Source: Zunongwangia profunda SM-A87 (GTDB lineage: Bacteria > Bacteroidota > Bacteroidia > Flavobacteriales > Flavobacteriaceae). From it: DNA of 64,000 nucleotides. The DNA is taken from NCBI RefSeq assembly GCF_000023465.1, contig NC_014041.1, forward strand, positions 434,001 to 498,000. The letters are read 5' to 3'. This document shows, in pieces, positions 50,593-59,861 of this stretch. Position numbers and translations under genes: made by a program. A model generated the notes under the pieces. The model searched no databases, was not told the DNA's origin, and was given only the letters and a program-made list of their open reading frames with translations. The first letter of the stretch is position 1. Each line of letters begins with the position of its first letter.

Positions 50593-52395
50593 TTAATGAC
50601 TGTTCTGATGTTTCTCTTCCAGTTCTTTCTGGAATTCCTCCATAACCGGTTTTACGGTACTTTCAGGAAGATCAGCGATCCTTATATACATTAAGCCATC
50701 TACTGCATTGTTAAACAAAGGGTCTACATTAAAAGCCACTACTTTGGCATTTTGCTTAATGTATTTTTTAATTAATACCGGTAATCGTAGATTTTCAGGT
50801 TCTATTTCATCTATAATTTTATCGAATTTATTTAAATCGGCTTCACTTTTATCAAAAACAATGTCTTTGTCGGCATCTTCAAGCTTTACTTTAAATTCTT
50901 TTTTTGGTCGAATATACTGTGCGACATAAGGATCATAATAATTAGAGCGCATAAATTCGATCATCAGGGATTTAGAGAAGTTAGAAAACTTATTACTAAT
51001 ACTTACTCCTCCAATTAGATATTTATGTTCTGGGAAACGAAGTGTACAATGCACGATACCTTTCCATAGTAAAAATAGCGGCATTGGTTTTTGCTGGTAT
51101 TCTTTAATGATAAAAGCTCTACCCATTTCGATAGATTTGCTCATCATTTTATACAATTCAGGCTCAAATCTAAAGAGATCCTGTAGATAAAAACCATTGA
51201 TGCCATGGTCTTTAAAAATTTCGGCCCCCATTCCCATTCGGTATGCCCCGGCTACTTTATTGGTCTCGTTATCCCAAAGAAAAAGGTGGTAATAATAATC
51301 ATCAAAAGGATCTAAATCTACCGGGTTATTGGTGCCTTCACCAATTTCTCTAAATGTGATTTCACGCAATCGTCCAAGTTCCTGTACTATATTTGGAATT
51401 ATTTCCCGTTTAGCCAGAAAAACCTCATAGTTTTTAGAAATGAGCAGACGTTTATCTAACTCACGGCAATTTTCAACTTCAGCCTCCATAAGCTCAGATT
51501 TCATTTCTGTCGCGATCTTTTTAGGAGCTTTTGGAAGCTTTAAAGTATGCGGGATTTTTTCAAAAAGTTTCTTCTTTTCAAAAACATTGGCCAGCATATA
51601 GGTTTTTCGCCGTAAATAGGCAGTAAAGGATTCTAGATCCTTAAACTCGGATTGATCTTCTACAGATATTGGATTTCCTATGCGTACATTTATTTTTCGG
51701 CGTTTCTGGGAGAGCATTTCACTTGGTAGTTTTGCCGTTCGTAAGACATCGCTCATCGAGGCTAAACGATAGAAAAAAGTACTGTTTTTAGCGTGAAAAT
51801 AAATGGGTACAACAGGAACTTTGGCTTTTTGTATTAAACGCATGGCGACCGGTTCCCAGGGTTTATCTACAATTAGTTTTTCGTCTTTATAAGTGGAAAC
51901 TTCACCCGCGGGAAACATTCCCAGCCCGTGACCCTCGCGCAAATGCGCAATAGCTTCTTTAATCCCTCCAACGCTTGATTTTGCATCTTTGTGTGTCTCA
52001 AAAGGATTTACCGGCATAATATACGGTCGTAAGGGGTCCAGTCGATGTAATAAAAAATTAGCTATTATTTTATAATCTTCCCTTTGTTCTAATAAAAGTT
52101 TCATCAAAATCATTCCATCGATACCGCCAAGTGGATGGTTAGAAATGGTTATAAAGGGACCGCTCTTTGGGATACGTTTTAGGTCTTTTTCCGGGATATC
52201 AAACTGAATTTCGAAACCTTCAAGTATAGAATCGATAAAGGCTACACCTTTAAGGTTTTTTCGTTGTTGATATTCTTTATTTAACCTGGAAAGCTTGGTG
52301 GTTCTTAATACCACCCAGCCTACTGTGGTTCCCAGAAAACCCATTTTGTCGAGATTCATTACTCGAGCTACTTCTTTGGCGCTTACAAATCCCAT
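50593..52395 (-). CDS. Two-domain acyltransferase (PlsC-like plus GNAT-type N-acyltransferase)
   Basis: About 600 residues. The N-terminal half is a PlsC-type O-acyltransferase: TISNHPLGGIDGMILM (a variant of NHxxxxD) and MFPAGEVSTYK. The C-terminal half resembles the OlsB/hemolysin-like GNAT family: LGRLREITFREIGEGTNNPV, DLDPFDDYYYHLFLWDN and VAGAYRMGMG. This two-domain pair fits proteins that make aminolipids (glycine or ornithine lipids) in Bacteroidota, acylating the amino group then the hydroxyl. A frame start ten codons upstream exists, but the ATG at 52395 (MGFVSAKEVARV) fits the promoter at 52414. Confidence 0.85.
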   Translation of the reverse strand: MGFVSAKEVARVMNLDKMGFLGTTVGWVVLRTTKLSRLNKEYQQRKNLKGVAFIDSILEGFEIQFDIPEKDLKRIPKSGPFITISNHPLGGIDGMILMKLLLEQREDYKIIANFLLHRLDPLRPYIMPVNPFETHKDAKSSVGGIKEAIAHLREGHGLGMFPAGEVSTYKDEKLIVDKPWEPVAMRLIQKAKVPVVPIYFHAKNSTFFYRLASMSDVLRTAKLPSEMLSQKRRKINVRIGNPISVEDQSEFKDLESFTAYLRRKTYMLANVFEKKKLFEKIPHTLKLPKAPKKIATEMKSELMEAEVENCRELDKRLLISKNYEVFLAKREIIPNIVQELGRLREITFREIGEGTNNPVDLDPFDDYYYHLFLWDNETNKVAGAYRMGMGAEIFKDHGINGFYLQDLFRFEPELYKMMSKSIEMGRAFIIKEYQQKPMPLFLLWKGIVHCTLRFPEHKYLIGGVSISNKFSNFSKSLMIEFMRSNYYDPYVAQYIRPKKEFKVKLEDADKDIVFDKSEADLNKFDKIIDEIEPENLRLPVLIKKYIKQNAKVVAFNVDPLFNNAVDGLMYIRIADLPESTVKPVMEEFQKELEEKHQNSH

Positions 52396-52413
52396 TGGTT
52401 GATTGGTTTTAAA

Positions 52414-52421
52414 CAAATATA
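52414..52421 (-). promoter_or_regulatory. -7 promoter element of the acyltransferase gene
   Basis: On the minus strand TATATTTG, a TAnnTTTG match, 18 bases upstream of the ATG at 52395. It supports choosing that start over an in-frame codon at 52425. Confidence 0.55.
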
Positions 52422-52444
52422 GCAAACAAAAAACATTATGGTCT

Positions 52445-53701
52445 TTAACCGGCGGTAACCATCTGTACCGTGTTATGAGTAAGCTGCTTTAATAATACTT
52501 TTTTGCCCTTTTCTACTGAATTTATTGCCGATTCATTAAAATGTCGAATGGTATATAATGAAACTCCGGTTTGATATTCAACGCGAAATTTTGCTTTTAA
52601 GTGCTGAATTAATTTTTCGAGTTGGTTAAACTTGTTGTCCACACACACTGAAAAGCTGATGGCCGAATTTTGTATAAGATCAACTTTCATCTGATATTGA
52701 TGAAAAAGCTGAAATACTTCGCTAATATTTTCTTCTACCATAAACGAAAAATCCCGGGAAGATAAAGAAATTAATGCCTGATTTTTCTTGACAATAAAAC
52801 AGGGTAATTGCGGAATTACCGCACAACCGTTACCCCGGCACACTTTTGTGCCTTCATTTTCGGGGTGGAAAAAAGACTTTACAAAAAGTGGAATTTCCTT
52901 TCGCTGTAATGGCTGTAAGGTTTTTGGATGAATCACCGATGCGCCATAAAAAGCCAGTTCTATCGCTTCTTCATAAGAAATCTGCTGTAATAAAGTAGTC
53001 GTTTTAAATTCACGGGGATCAGCGTTTAACACGCCTGGAACATCTTTCCAGATTGTTACACTCTCGGCATTTAAGCAGTATGCGAAGATCCCTGCGGTAT
53101 AATCACTGCCTTCGCGCCCCAGGCTGGTGGTAAAATTATTAGAGTCTGAACCAATAAAACCCTGTGTAATACTAATGGTTCCCGGATTAATTGCTGCAAT
53201 AATTTTTTTCTGAGTGGTTTCCCAGTCTACTTTTGCATCACGATAGGTGCTATCGGTTTTTATAACATCGCGAACATCGATCCAGGTATTTCTTATTCCG
53301 TTTCTCGATAAAAATTCACTTACGATAGTGGTAGAAATCAACTCTCCAAAACCTATAATTTGATCGTAAACAAAATCGTATTGTTTCGATTTATTATGTT
53401 CAAGAAAGTTTCTGAGAATAGTAAAAAACTGATTGATTTTTTCGAAAACCGCAGCTTTCTTATGTTCAAAAAGTCCGTTCATGATTTCTACATGAAACAG
53501 CCTTAAGTGTTCAATTTCAGCTTCAGGAGATTGTTCTGCCAAATATTTCTGAATAATAACTTCCAGCGCATTGGTGGTTTTTCCCATGGCTGAAATCACA
53601 ATCAATTTATCCGGATTGTTGTGCTTTTGCAGTACCTTTAGCACATTCTTTACACCTGCCGTATCTTTTACAGAAGCTCCACCAAATTTGAAGACTTTCA
53701 T
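52445..53701 (-). CDS. lysC: Aspartate kinase
   Basis: 418 residues. It phosphorylates aspartate at the head of Lys, Thr, Met and diaminopimelate synthesis. KVFKFGGASVKDTAGVKNVL is the ATP-binding start, LGREGSDYTAG is the substrate region, and DPREFKTTTLLQQISYEEAI with FYGASVIHPKTLQPLQRKEI are highly conserved. The C-terminal ACT domains (about 300-400) would bind a feedback amino acid. It is a monofunctional enzyme; no homoserine dehydrogenase is fused. It starts three bases after the upstream GNAT gene. Confidence 0.94.
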   Translation of the reverse strand: MKVFKFGGASVKDTAGVKNVLKVLQKHNNPDKLIVISAMGKTTNALEVIIQKYLAEQSPEAEIEHLRLFHVEIMNGLFEHKKAAVFEKINQFFTILRNFLEHNKSKQYDFVYDQIIGFGELISTTIVSEFLSRNGIRNTWIDVRDVIKTDSTYRDAKVDWETTQKKIIAAINPGTISITQGFIGSDSNNFTTSLGREGSDYTAGIFAYCLNAESVTIWKDVPGVLNADPREFKTTTLLQQISYEEAIELAFYGASVIHPKTLQPLQRKEIPLFVKSFFHPENEGTKVCRGNGCAVIPQLPCFIVKKNQALISLSSRDFSFMVEENISEVFQLFHQYQMKVDLIQNSAISFSVCVDNKFNQLEKLIQHLKAKFRVEYQTGVSLYTIRHFNESAINSVEKGKKVLLKQLTHNTVQMVTAG

Positions 53702-53704
53702 TCG

Positions 53705-54178
53705 TTATTTTTCAATATTCTTTTTAATAACGTTTTCATTCATATGTACAGTATACCAGTTCTTTTTAATATCGGCTCCGGTATTTTCGTAAAATTCTAT
53801 CGCATTTTTATTTCCTTCAGAGACTACCCACTCTACGCGTTTAACCCCATGTTCATATCCATATTTTACAACCTGGTTATATAAAGCACCTCCTAAACCG
53901 GTACCTCGCATACTCTCGGTAACGATGAGGTCTTCTAGATGTACGGTGCGTCCCTTCCAGGTAGAGAACCTAAAGTAAACCAGGGCCATCCCGGCAAGTT
54001 TGCCGTCTACATCGGCTACAAAACATTTAAAATTACCATTGTTAAAACCTTCGGTTTCCAAGTCTTTTACAGAAATTTCAACCTGATCTTCCGCATTTTC
54101 ATGTTTTGCCAGTTCCATTATTAATTCAAGGACTTTTGGCATGTCCTCTCTTTTAGCTTCGCGTATCTGATATTCCAT
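53705..54178 (-). CDS. GNAT N-acetyltransferase (paralogue A)
   Basis: 157 residues, GNAT fold. YFRFSTWKGRTVHLEDLIV and the acetyl-CoA loop RGTGLGGALYNQVVKYG are like spermidine/diamine acetyltransferases. GNKNAIEFYENTGADIKKNW is the family's C-terminal motif. It is followed by lysC within three bases, so both may share a transcript. It is about half identical by eye to paralogue B. Confidence 0.9.
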   Translation of the reverse strand: MEYQIREAKREDMPKVLELIMELAKHENAEDQVEISVKDLETEGFNNGNFKCFVADVDGKLAGMALVYFRFSTWKGRTVHLEDLIVTESMRGTGLGGALYNQVVKYGYEHGVKRVEWVVSEGNKNAIEFYENTGADIKKNWYTVHMNENVIKKNIEK

Positions 54179-54361
54179 GTTTTTTTATTTACTTATTTAT
54201 CGAGGAATTATTTCTTGCTCCCGATGTTTGTCGAGATTTCTAAAAATTAAAAAAGATATTCCGGATTGTACCTTGTGGCCCTATCCCAGAAATTGTTGAT
54301 TTTAACAAAAATAGGAATATGCTTTTAGAACTTTTGTTATTTTTAAGGACTTAGCTTAATC

Positions 54362-54844
54362 TTAACGGGTTTTATCGCAAAAGGAGTCCATTGCGGCTTC
54401 ATCCATTTGTACGGTTCGCCATTCATCAAAAACTGTAGCGCCACTGTTTTTATAAAATTCAACGGCATTGGTATTCCAGTCTAAAACTACCCATTCTGTG
54501 CGCTTACAACCTTGCTGCTTGGAATATTGGATAACCTTGGTATATAATGCCTTTCCGAGTCCTTTTCCGCGAAAGGCTTCGCTTACTACCAAATCTTCAA
54601 GATGAACTGTTTTTCCTTTCCATGTGGAATAACGATAGTAGAACAATGCCATCCCTTCGATAGTGTCATTAGCTTCTGCTACGAAGCATTCAAATAATGG
54701 GCGATCTCCAAAACCATCATTTTCTAAATCCTTTACGGTAATTTCCACCGCATCAGGTTCGTTCTCAAATTTAGCCAGTTCATTAATGAGTTTAAGAACC
54801 GCTGGCATATCTTGTTTTGTAGCTTTTCTTACTTCTATATTCAT
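54362..54844 (-). CDS. GNAT N-acetyltransferase (paralogue B)
   Basis: 160 residues, with YYRYSTWKGKTVHLEDLVVS and RGKGLGKALYTKVIQY as acetyl-CoA motifs and NTNAVEFYKNSGATVFDEWR at the end. It belongs to the same diamine acetyltransferase-like group as its neighbour 183 bases downstream. Tandem duplication is the simplest origin. The substrate is unknown. Confidence 0.9.
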   Translation of the reverse strand: MNIEVRKATKQDMPAVLKLINELAKFENEPDAVEITVKDLENDGFGDRPLFECFVAEANDTIEGMALFYYRYSTWKGKTVHLEDLVVSEAFRGKGLGKALYTKVIQYSKQQGCKRTEWVVLDWNTNAVEFYKNSGATVFDEWRTVQMDEAAMDSFCDKTR

Positions 54845-54920
54845 TTTGAAAGATTTTTAAGTGAAATTTTAAATTTTGTTAAAAAGTTTCCGAAAACGAT
54901 GTAAAACGGCATTTTTTCAA

Positions 54921-54928
54921 TAAATTTG
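54921..54928 (+). promoter_or_regulatory. -7 promoter element of fbp
   Basis: TAAATTTG, 23 bases before the fbp ATG. Confidence 0.6.
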
Positions 54929-54951
54929 ATAACAAACTACTCTTAATTAAA

Positions 54952-55962
54952 ATGACTAAAACCAGACCCACGCTCGGTGAGTTTATCATCGATAATCAAC
55001 AGGATTTCCCGTATTCTACAGGAGAATTATCCAGATTAATACGTTCTATTCGTTTAGCTGCAAAAGTAGTAAATCACGAAGTAAATAAAGCAGGACTTGT
55101 GGATATTACCGGTGCAGCCGGGGAACAAAACATTCAGGGGGAAGATCAGCAAAAATTAGATGTATTCGCAAATAATATATTTATTCAAACCCTAACCAAT
55201 AGAGAAATCGTTTGCGGGATCGCTTCTGAAGAAAACGACGATTTTATCACGATTGCCGGAAGCCGTAATGATCATAAAAATAAATATGTGGTGCTTATGG
55301 ATCCTTTGGATGGAAGTTCTAATATCGATGTAAATGTATCGGTAGGCACGATTTTTTCAATTTATCGAAGGGTTACTCCGCTTGGGACACCGGTTACTTC
55401 AGAAGATTTTCTACAGCCTGGAAATTTACAGGTTGCCGCAGGATATATTATCTACGGGACATCAACAATGTTAGTATATACCACAGGACATGGCGTAAAC
55501 GGATTTACATTAAATCCGGCGCTGGGCTCCTGGTACCTTTCGCATCCTGATATGAAATTCCCAGAAAACGGAAATATTTATTCTATTAACGAAGGAAATT
55601 ATGCGCATTTTCCAACCGGCGTCAAAAAATATATAAAATACTGCCAGGAAGAAGAAGGTGACCGCCCTTATACCTCGCGATATATTGGTTCGATGGTTTC
55701 AGACATCCACCGGAATATGATTAAAGGCGGTATTTATATTTATCCAAAAAGTACGAAATATGACAAAGGAAAACTTCGTTTATTATACGAATGCAATCCT
55801 ATGGCATTTATCGTTGAGCAGGCAGGAGGTAAAGCCAGCGACGGGTATCAACGCGTGATGGATATAATGCCTACAGAACTTCACGAGCGATCTGCCATTT
55901 TTTGCGGAAGCAAAAAAATGGTCGAAAAAGCAGAAGCCTTTATGAAAGAATTTGGAGATTAA
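54952..55962 (+). CDS. fbp: Class I fructose-1,6-bisphosphatase
   Basis: 336 residues. It removes the 1-phosphate of fructose 1,6-bisphosphate in gluconeogenesis. Metal-site signatures: [28 protein letters not shown] (DPLDGSSN) and [20 protein letters not shown]. Residue [20 protein letters not shown] carries substrate-binding groups. Its stop codon overlaps that of the convergent TerB-like gene. Confidence 0.97.
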   Translation: MTKTRPTLGEFIIDNQQDFPYSTGELSRLIRSIRLAAKVVNHEVNKAGLVDITGAAGEQNIQGEDQQKLDVFANNIFIQTLTNREIVCGIASEENDDFITIAGSRNDHKNKYVVLMDPLDGSSNIDVNVSVGTIFSIYRRVTPLGTPVTSEDFLQPGNLQVAAGYIIYGTSTMLVYTTGHGVNGFTLNPALGSWYLSHPDMKFPENGNIYSINEGNYAHFPTGVKKYIKYCQEEEGDRPYTSRYIGSMVSDIHRNMIKGGIYIYPKSTKYDKGKLRLLYECNPMAFIVEQAGGKASDGYQRVMDIMPTELHERSAIFCGSKKMVEKAEAFMKEFGD

Positions 55963-56387
55963 TTCTCTTTCTCTAACAAATACTGATAATCTTCAAAAGA
56001 AATCTGTCCACCAAAAATCTGTACAGATCTTTTGATAATCTTTTCGGAAGCCTGACTGGAAAAACCAAGCCCAATGGCATAACGTTTTATCAGTTCGGCT
56101 TCTTCGTCATCAATAAGATGATCTGCAAAAATAATTCTAAATAGGTCATGAAGTCGTTCTAAGCGTCTTTCTGTATCATGAGAAGGAGTTAATGGATATC
56201 CTTTAGGATTCTCCAGTACCTTGTTATATTCACTTTCGGTAATATCCAGTTTTCTGGCAAAACGTCTTAATAGGTTTTCTTCGGCCTCATTAATAGCGCC
56301 GTCTACGGCAGCAAGATTCACAATTGCTGCAAAATGACTTAAATTTCTTAAATGCTCTCCCGAGCCGAATAAATCTGAAAATGACAT
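55959..56387 (-). CDS. TerB-like (tellurite resistance B) domain protein
   Basis: 142 residues from the ATG at 56387. Helical TerB signature: [29 protein letters not shown] and [20 protein letters not shown]. TerB domains bind metals and membrane-associated complexes, but single-domain forms like this have no known task; no other ter genes are near. The start seven codons upstream of this ATG lies across the promoter, so it is rejected. Confidence 0.85.
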   Translation of the reverse strand: MSFSDLFGSGEHLRNLSHFAAIVNLAAVDGAINEAEENLLRRFARKLDITESEYNKVLENPKGYPLTPSHDTERRLERLHDLFRIIFADHLIDDEEAELIKRYAIGLGFSSQASEKIIKRSVQIFGGQISFEDYQYLLEKEN

Positions 56388-56405
56388 GTTAAGGGATTTT
56401 GGCTG

Positions 56406-56413
56406 CAAATATA
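56406..56413 (-). promoter_or_regulatory. -7 promoter element of the TerB-like gene
   Basis: On the minus strand TATATTTG, 18 bases upstream of the ATG at 56387. Confidence 0.55.
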
Positions 56414-56553
56414 AATAATGATGAGAAAATTTAATTTAAAATTGAAGAAATTTAAATTTAATAACATTCGCTAATCTTTTCTTAATCCCTTTTGTAGCCT
56501 TTCTATTTTGCCTAATTTCATCACAATTGCTGCTAATTCAATAAGCTTTACAA

Positions 56554-57570
56554 ATGAAAACTCCCTTGCTGGCATTTAATGATAAAGGAATTTACTGCGC
56601 CCAGGCAGATGTTTATCTGGATCCCTGGCGGCCGGTAGATAAAGCGATTATTTCGCATGGCCATGCAGATCATTCGCGCTGGGGACACAAAAAATATATT
56701 ACGCATCATAGTAACATTCCTATAATAAACCACCGGTTAGGAGAAATTAATGTAAGTGGTAAGAACTGGAATGAGACCTTTATGATCAATAATGTGCAAT
56801 TTTCATTTCATCCCGCCGGGCATATTATTGGTTCAGCACAAATAAGAGTAGAATATAAAGGCGAAGTTTGGGTGTTTACCGGCGATTACAAAACTGAAGA
56901 TGATGGCGTAGCTACGCCATATGAGCCTGTAAAATGTCACACCTTTATAACAGAATGTACTTTTGGTTTGCCTGCTTTTAAATGGCAACCGCAAGACGAA
57001 GTTTTCGCAGAAATAAATAACTGGTGGCAACAAAATCAGTCGGATGGAAGAACCTCCGTGATTTTTGGATATTCTTTGGGAAAAGCACAGCGATTACTGA
57101 AATATTTAGATACCTCTATCGGGAAAATTTATACCCATGGTGCGATAGAAAATATGACCGAAGTTTTGCGACCTCAACTAAAAATGCCAAAAACAACACG
57201 AATCACCCGAGATATAAAAAAAGAAGAAATTAAAGGAAATATTGTGGTAGCACCACCAAGTGCACATGGCACACCCTGGATCAAAAAAATGGTGCCTTAT
57301 GTTACAGCATCGGCAAGTGGTTGGATGACTTTTCGGGGCGCAAGGAGGCGCCGGGCTATCGATCGTGGATTTGTACTTTCGGATCATTGCGACTGGCAGG
57401 GCCTTCTTTCTTCGATAAAAGAAACCGGAGCCGAAAAAATAATTTGTACGCATGGGTATACCGATATTTTTTCAAGATATCTACGTGAAATTGGTTACGA
57501 TGCCCGCACCGAGCAAACGCAATATGAAGAAGAAAATGCCGAGCAAACTTCTAAACCCGAGGATGAATGA
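56554..57570 (+). CDS. Ligase-associated DNA exonuclease (metallo-beta-lactamase fold)
   Basis: 338 residues of the SNM1/Artemis-like MBL group. The metal motif is SHGHADHSRWGH (H35, H37, D39, H40), then HPAGHIIGSAQIRV, FTGDYKTEDDG and TECTFGLP. VLSDHCDWQGL and CTHGYTDIFSRYL lie in the C-terminal beta-CASP region. It is the first of the DNA-repair set MBL exonuclease, ATP-dependent ligase and helicase. Its stop overlaps the ligase start by four bases. Confidence 0.93.
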   Translation: MKTPLLAFNDKGIYCAQADVYLDPWRPVDKAIISHGHADHSRWGHKKYITHHSNIPIINHRLGEINVSGKNWNETFMINNVQFSFHPAGHIIGSAQIRVEYKGEVWVFTGDYKTEDDGVATPYEPVKCHTFITECTFGLPAFKWQPQDEVFAEINNWWQQNQSDGRTSVIFGYSLGKAQRLLKYLDTSIGKIYTHGAIENMTEVLRPQLKMPKTTRITRDIKKEEIKGNIVVAPPSAHGTPWIKKMVPYVTASASGWMTFRGARRRRAIDRGFVLSDHCDWQGLLSSIKETGAEKIICTHGYTDIFSRYLREIGYDARTEQTQYEEENAEQTSKPEDE

Positions 57571-59159
57571 GACAGTTTGCAGAACTTATAAAAACGCTGG
57601 ATAGCACAAACAAAACCACGCTAAAAGTTGAAGCATTAACAAAATACTTTAACAATGCGCCAGATCGTGATAAGGTTTGGACCATAGCCATTCTTTCTCA
57701 TCGCCGTCCGCCGCGGCCGGTAAATACTACTTTAATGCGGTTATGGGCTTCAGAGATTGCGAATATTCCCTTGTGGTTATTTGAAGAGTCCTATCATATT
57801 GTGGGGGATCTGGCAGAAACGATTGCTTTGGTTATTCCTCCTTCGTCGGCATCTTCAGAAAAAAGTCTGAGTCAGTTTCTTCAGGAGATTATCGATCTAA
57901 AGCCAAAGTCTGAAGAAGAGAAAAAAGAATATTTAAAAGAGAATTGGCTCAGTTTAAATTATTACGAACGTTTTGTATTTACCAAGCTTATAACCGGAAG
58001 TTTTAGGATTGGTGTAAGTCAGAAGCTAATGACACGTGCGCTTTCTAAAGCTACCGATATCGATGAGGATATTTTAGCTTACAAGATGATGGGAGATTGG
58101 AATGCGGCAAAAACCACCTACACTAAACTGATATTAGAAGAAAATGAAGAGGATTTTTTATCGAAACCTTATCCTTTTTATCTGGCTTATGCAATAGAAG
58201 ATCAACCGGAAGATCTGGGTGACGTAAACCAGTGGAGCGCCGAACATAAATGGGATGGCATACGTTCACAGGTAATTATTAGAAATAACGAATTGTTTGT
58301 TTGGAGCCGGGGGGAAGAACTGGTTACTGATAAATATCCGGAATTTGAGAAGTTTGTGGGCGTGATCCCAAATGGGACGGTGATCGACGGTGAGATTTTA
58401 CCATTTCCAAAAGGCGAAATAGGGACATTTAAAGATTTACAAACCCGTATTGGTCGAAAAACCGTCTCCAAAAATTTACTTAAAAAAACACCGGTAATTT
58501 TGAAAGCTTATGATGTTTTGGAATGGCATGGAGAGGATATAAGACAAAAAGCATTTAAGGACCGCAGAGCGATTTTAGAGAAATTATATACTGAAGTGAA
58601 ATCTGACGGACTTCCATTACATTTATCGTACACCATTCAGTTTAAAAGTTGGGAGGAAGCGGCAGAAGAGAGGGAACGATCCCGAGAAGTAAAATCTGAA
58701 GGCTTAATGCTGAAACGATTAGATTCACCATATCTGGTTGGCCGGAAAAAAGGCGACTGGTGGAAATGGAAGGTCGATCCGCTTACTATAGATGCGGTAC
58801 TTACCTACGCTATGCGTGGTCATGGTAGGCGAAGCAATTTATTTACAGATTATACTTTTGGATTGTGGGATGAGAAAAAGGAAGAGCTGGTCACTTTTGC
58901 AAAAGCCTATAGTGGTTTAACCGATGCGGAATTCAGAAAATTAGATGCCTGGATCAAAAAAAATACATTAGAGCGTTTTGGGCCGGTAAGAAGTGTGACA
59001 CCTCATCATGTTTTTGAGGTGGCTTTTGAAGGTATAGCTGAATCTAAAAGGCATAAAAGTGGGGTGGCCACCAGGTTCCCTCGAATTCTACGCTGGCGTA
59101 CCGATAAAAAAATTGAAGAAGCGAATACCCTTGAAGATCTAAAGGCATTAATCCCTTGA
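57567..59159 (+). CDS. ATP-dependent DNA ligase (ligase-associated repair group)
   Basis: 530 residues. An N-terminal DNA-binding domain (1-200) precedes the nucleotidyltransferase core with the adenylated lysine K228 in EHKWDGIRSQV, then VIDGEILPF, SEGLMLKRLDSPYLVGRK and WWKWKVDP. The OB fold is at the C-terminus. This is an accessory ligase; NAD-dependent LigA would do replication. It is translationally coupled to the MBL exonuclease. Confidence 0.94.
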   Translation: MRQFAELIKTLDSTNKTTLKVEALTKYFNNAPDRDKVWTIAILSHRRPPRPVNTTLMRLWASEIANIPLWLFEESYHIVGDLAETIALVIPPSSASSEKSLSQFLQEIIDLKPKSEEEKKEYLKENWLSLNYYERFVFTKLITGSFRIGVSQKLMTRALSKATDIDEDILAYKMMGDWNAAKTTYTKLILEENEEDFLSKPYPFYLAYAIEDQPEDLGDVNQWSAEHKWDGIRSQVIIRNNELFVWSRGEELVTDKYPEFEKFVGVIPNGTVIDGEILPFPKGEIGTFKDLQTRIGRKTVSKNLLKKTPVILKAYDVLEWHGEDIRQKAFKDRRAILEKLYTEVKSDGLPLHLSYTIQFKSWEEAAEERERSREVKSEGLMLKRLDSPYLVGRKKGDWWKWKVDPLTIDAVLTYAMRGHGRRSNLFTDYTFGLWDEKKEELVTFAKAYSGLTDAEFRKLDAWIKKNTLERFGPVRSVTPHHVFEVAFEGIAESKRHKSGVATRFPRILRWRTDKKIEEANTLEDLKALIP

Positions 59160-59270
59160 TTGGGCATAGAATTTTACAAATTTTTTAATGTCAGTTTTGA
59201 AAATTTGGTATTCAAATTGCTTAAAATCAGATGTTATTTTTAACTGATTATAAATTTAAAATGTGTAACA

Positions 59271-59795
59271 ATGAGAACATCAATCGTAATGTTGGCATTA
59301 GCAGTTTTAGGGTTTACCGGCTGCAACGCACAGGAAAAAAAGACTGACGAGAATAGTAATTTGGGGTTAAGTACCAAAACTAACAATGAAAAGCCAAAAG
59401 GAAATTGGACGGTAAACAAAGAGTTTGATGAAAACGGTAATCTAAAAAGTTACGACTCTACCTATACCTACAGTTATGGCAGTGTAAATGGAGATACCAT
59501 TACCGGTAGCAAAGAAATTAGACAGCATTTTCAGCAGCTTTTCGGTGATGATAAGATGTCTTCAGCGATGATGCAAGGTTTTTTTAACGATTCCACTTCT
59601 TTGCGGAATGATTTCTTTAGAGACGATGTAATGGGAAGTGATTTCTTTTCAACCGGCAATTTTCCGAAAGAATTTCAGCAGCAAATAAGGAAAATGGATT
59701 CTATACATCAGCAAATGCTGAAGAATAATTATCCGCAGTTGTTTACAAAAGAAGAAGAGCAAAAACTTCCTTCAAACAAGAAAACAAACATGTAA
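59271..59795 (+). CDS. Hypothetical lipoprotein
   Basis: 174 residues. LALAVLGFTGCNAQEKK is a lipobox (Cys about residue 18). The rest is a low-complexity, Asn/Ser/Lys-rich protein with an acidic middle and repeated FFNDS / FFRDD-like segments; no family recognised. It lies between the ligase and helicase genes, is about 110 bases from the ligase, and ends just before a terminator, so it probably has its own transcript. Confidence 0.7.
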   Translation: MRTSIVMLALAVLGFTGCNAQEKKTDENSNLGLSTKTNNEKPKGNWTVNKEFDENGNLKSYDSTYTYSYGSVNGDTITGSKEIRQHFQQLFGDDKMSSAMMQGFFNDSTSLRNDFFRDDVMGSDFFSTGNFPKEFQQQIRKMDSIHQQMLKNNYPQLFTKEEEQKLPSNKKTNM

Positions 59796-59803
59796 AGCAT
59801 TTA

Positions 59804-59842
59804 AAAAAGCCTTTTTAAAGCATCTATTTATAAAGGCTTTTA
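59804..59842 (+). terminator. Terminator between lipoprotein and helicase genes
   Basis: Stem AAAAGCCTTT / AAAGGCTTTT (59804-59813 and 59831-59840) with a 17-base loop. It lies 20 bases before the helicase ATG and would uncouple the helicase from the upstream genes. Confidence 0.6.
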
Positions 59843-59861
59843 ATATAGATAGCAGTTTAAA

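Noticed and set aside
54179..54361. Possible third GNAT remnant between the two paralogues
   Set aside because: The spacer shows no GNAT motifs in any frame.
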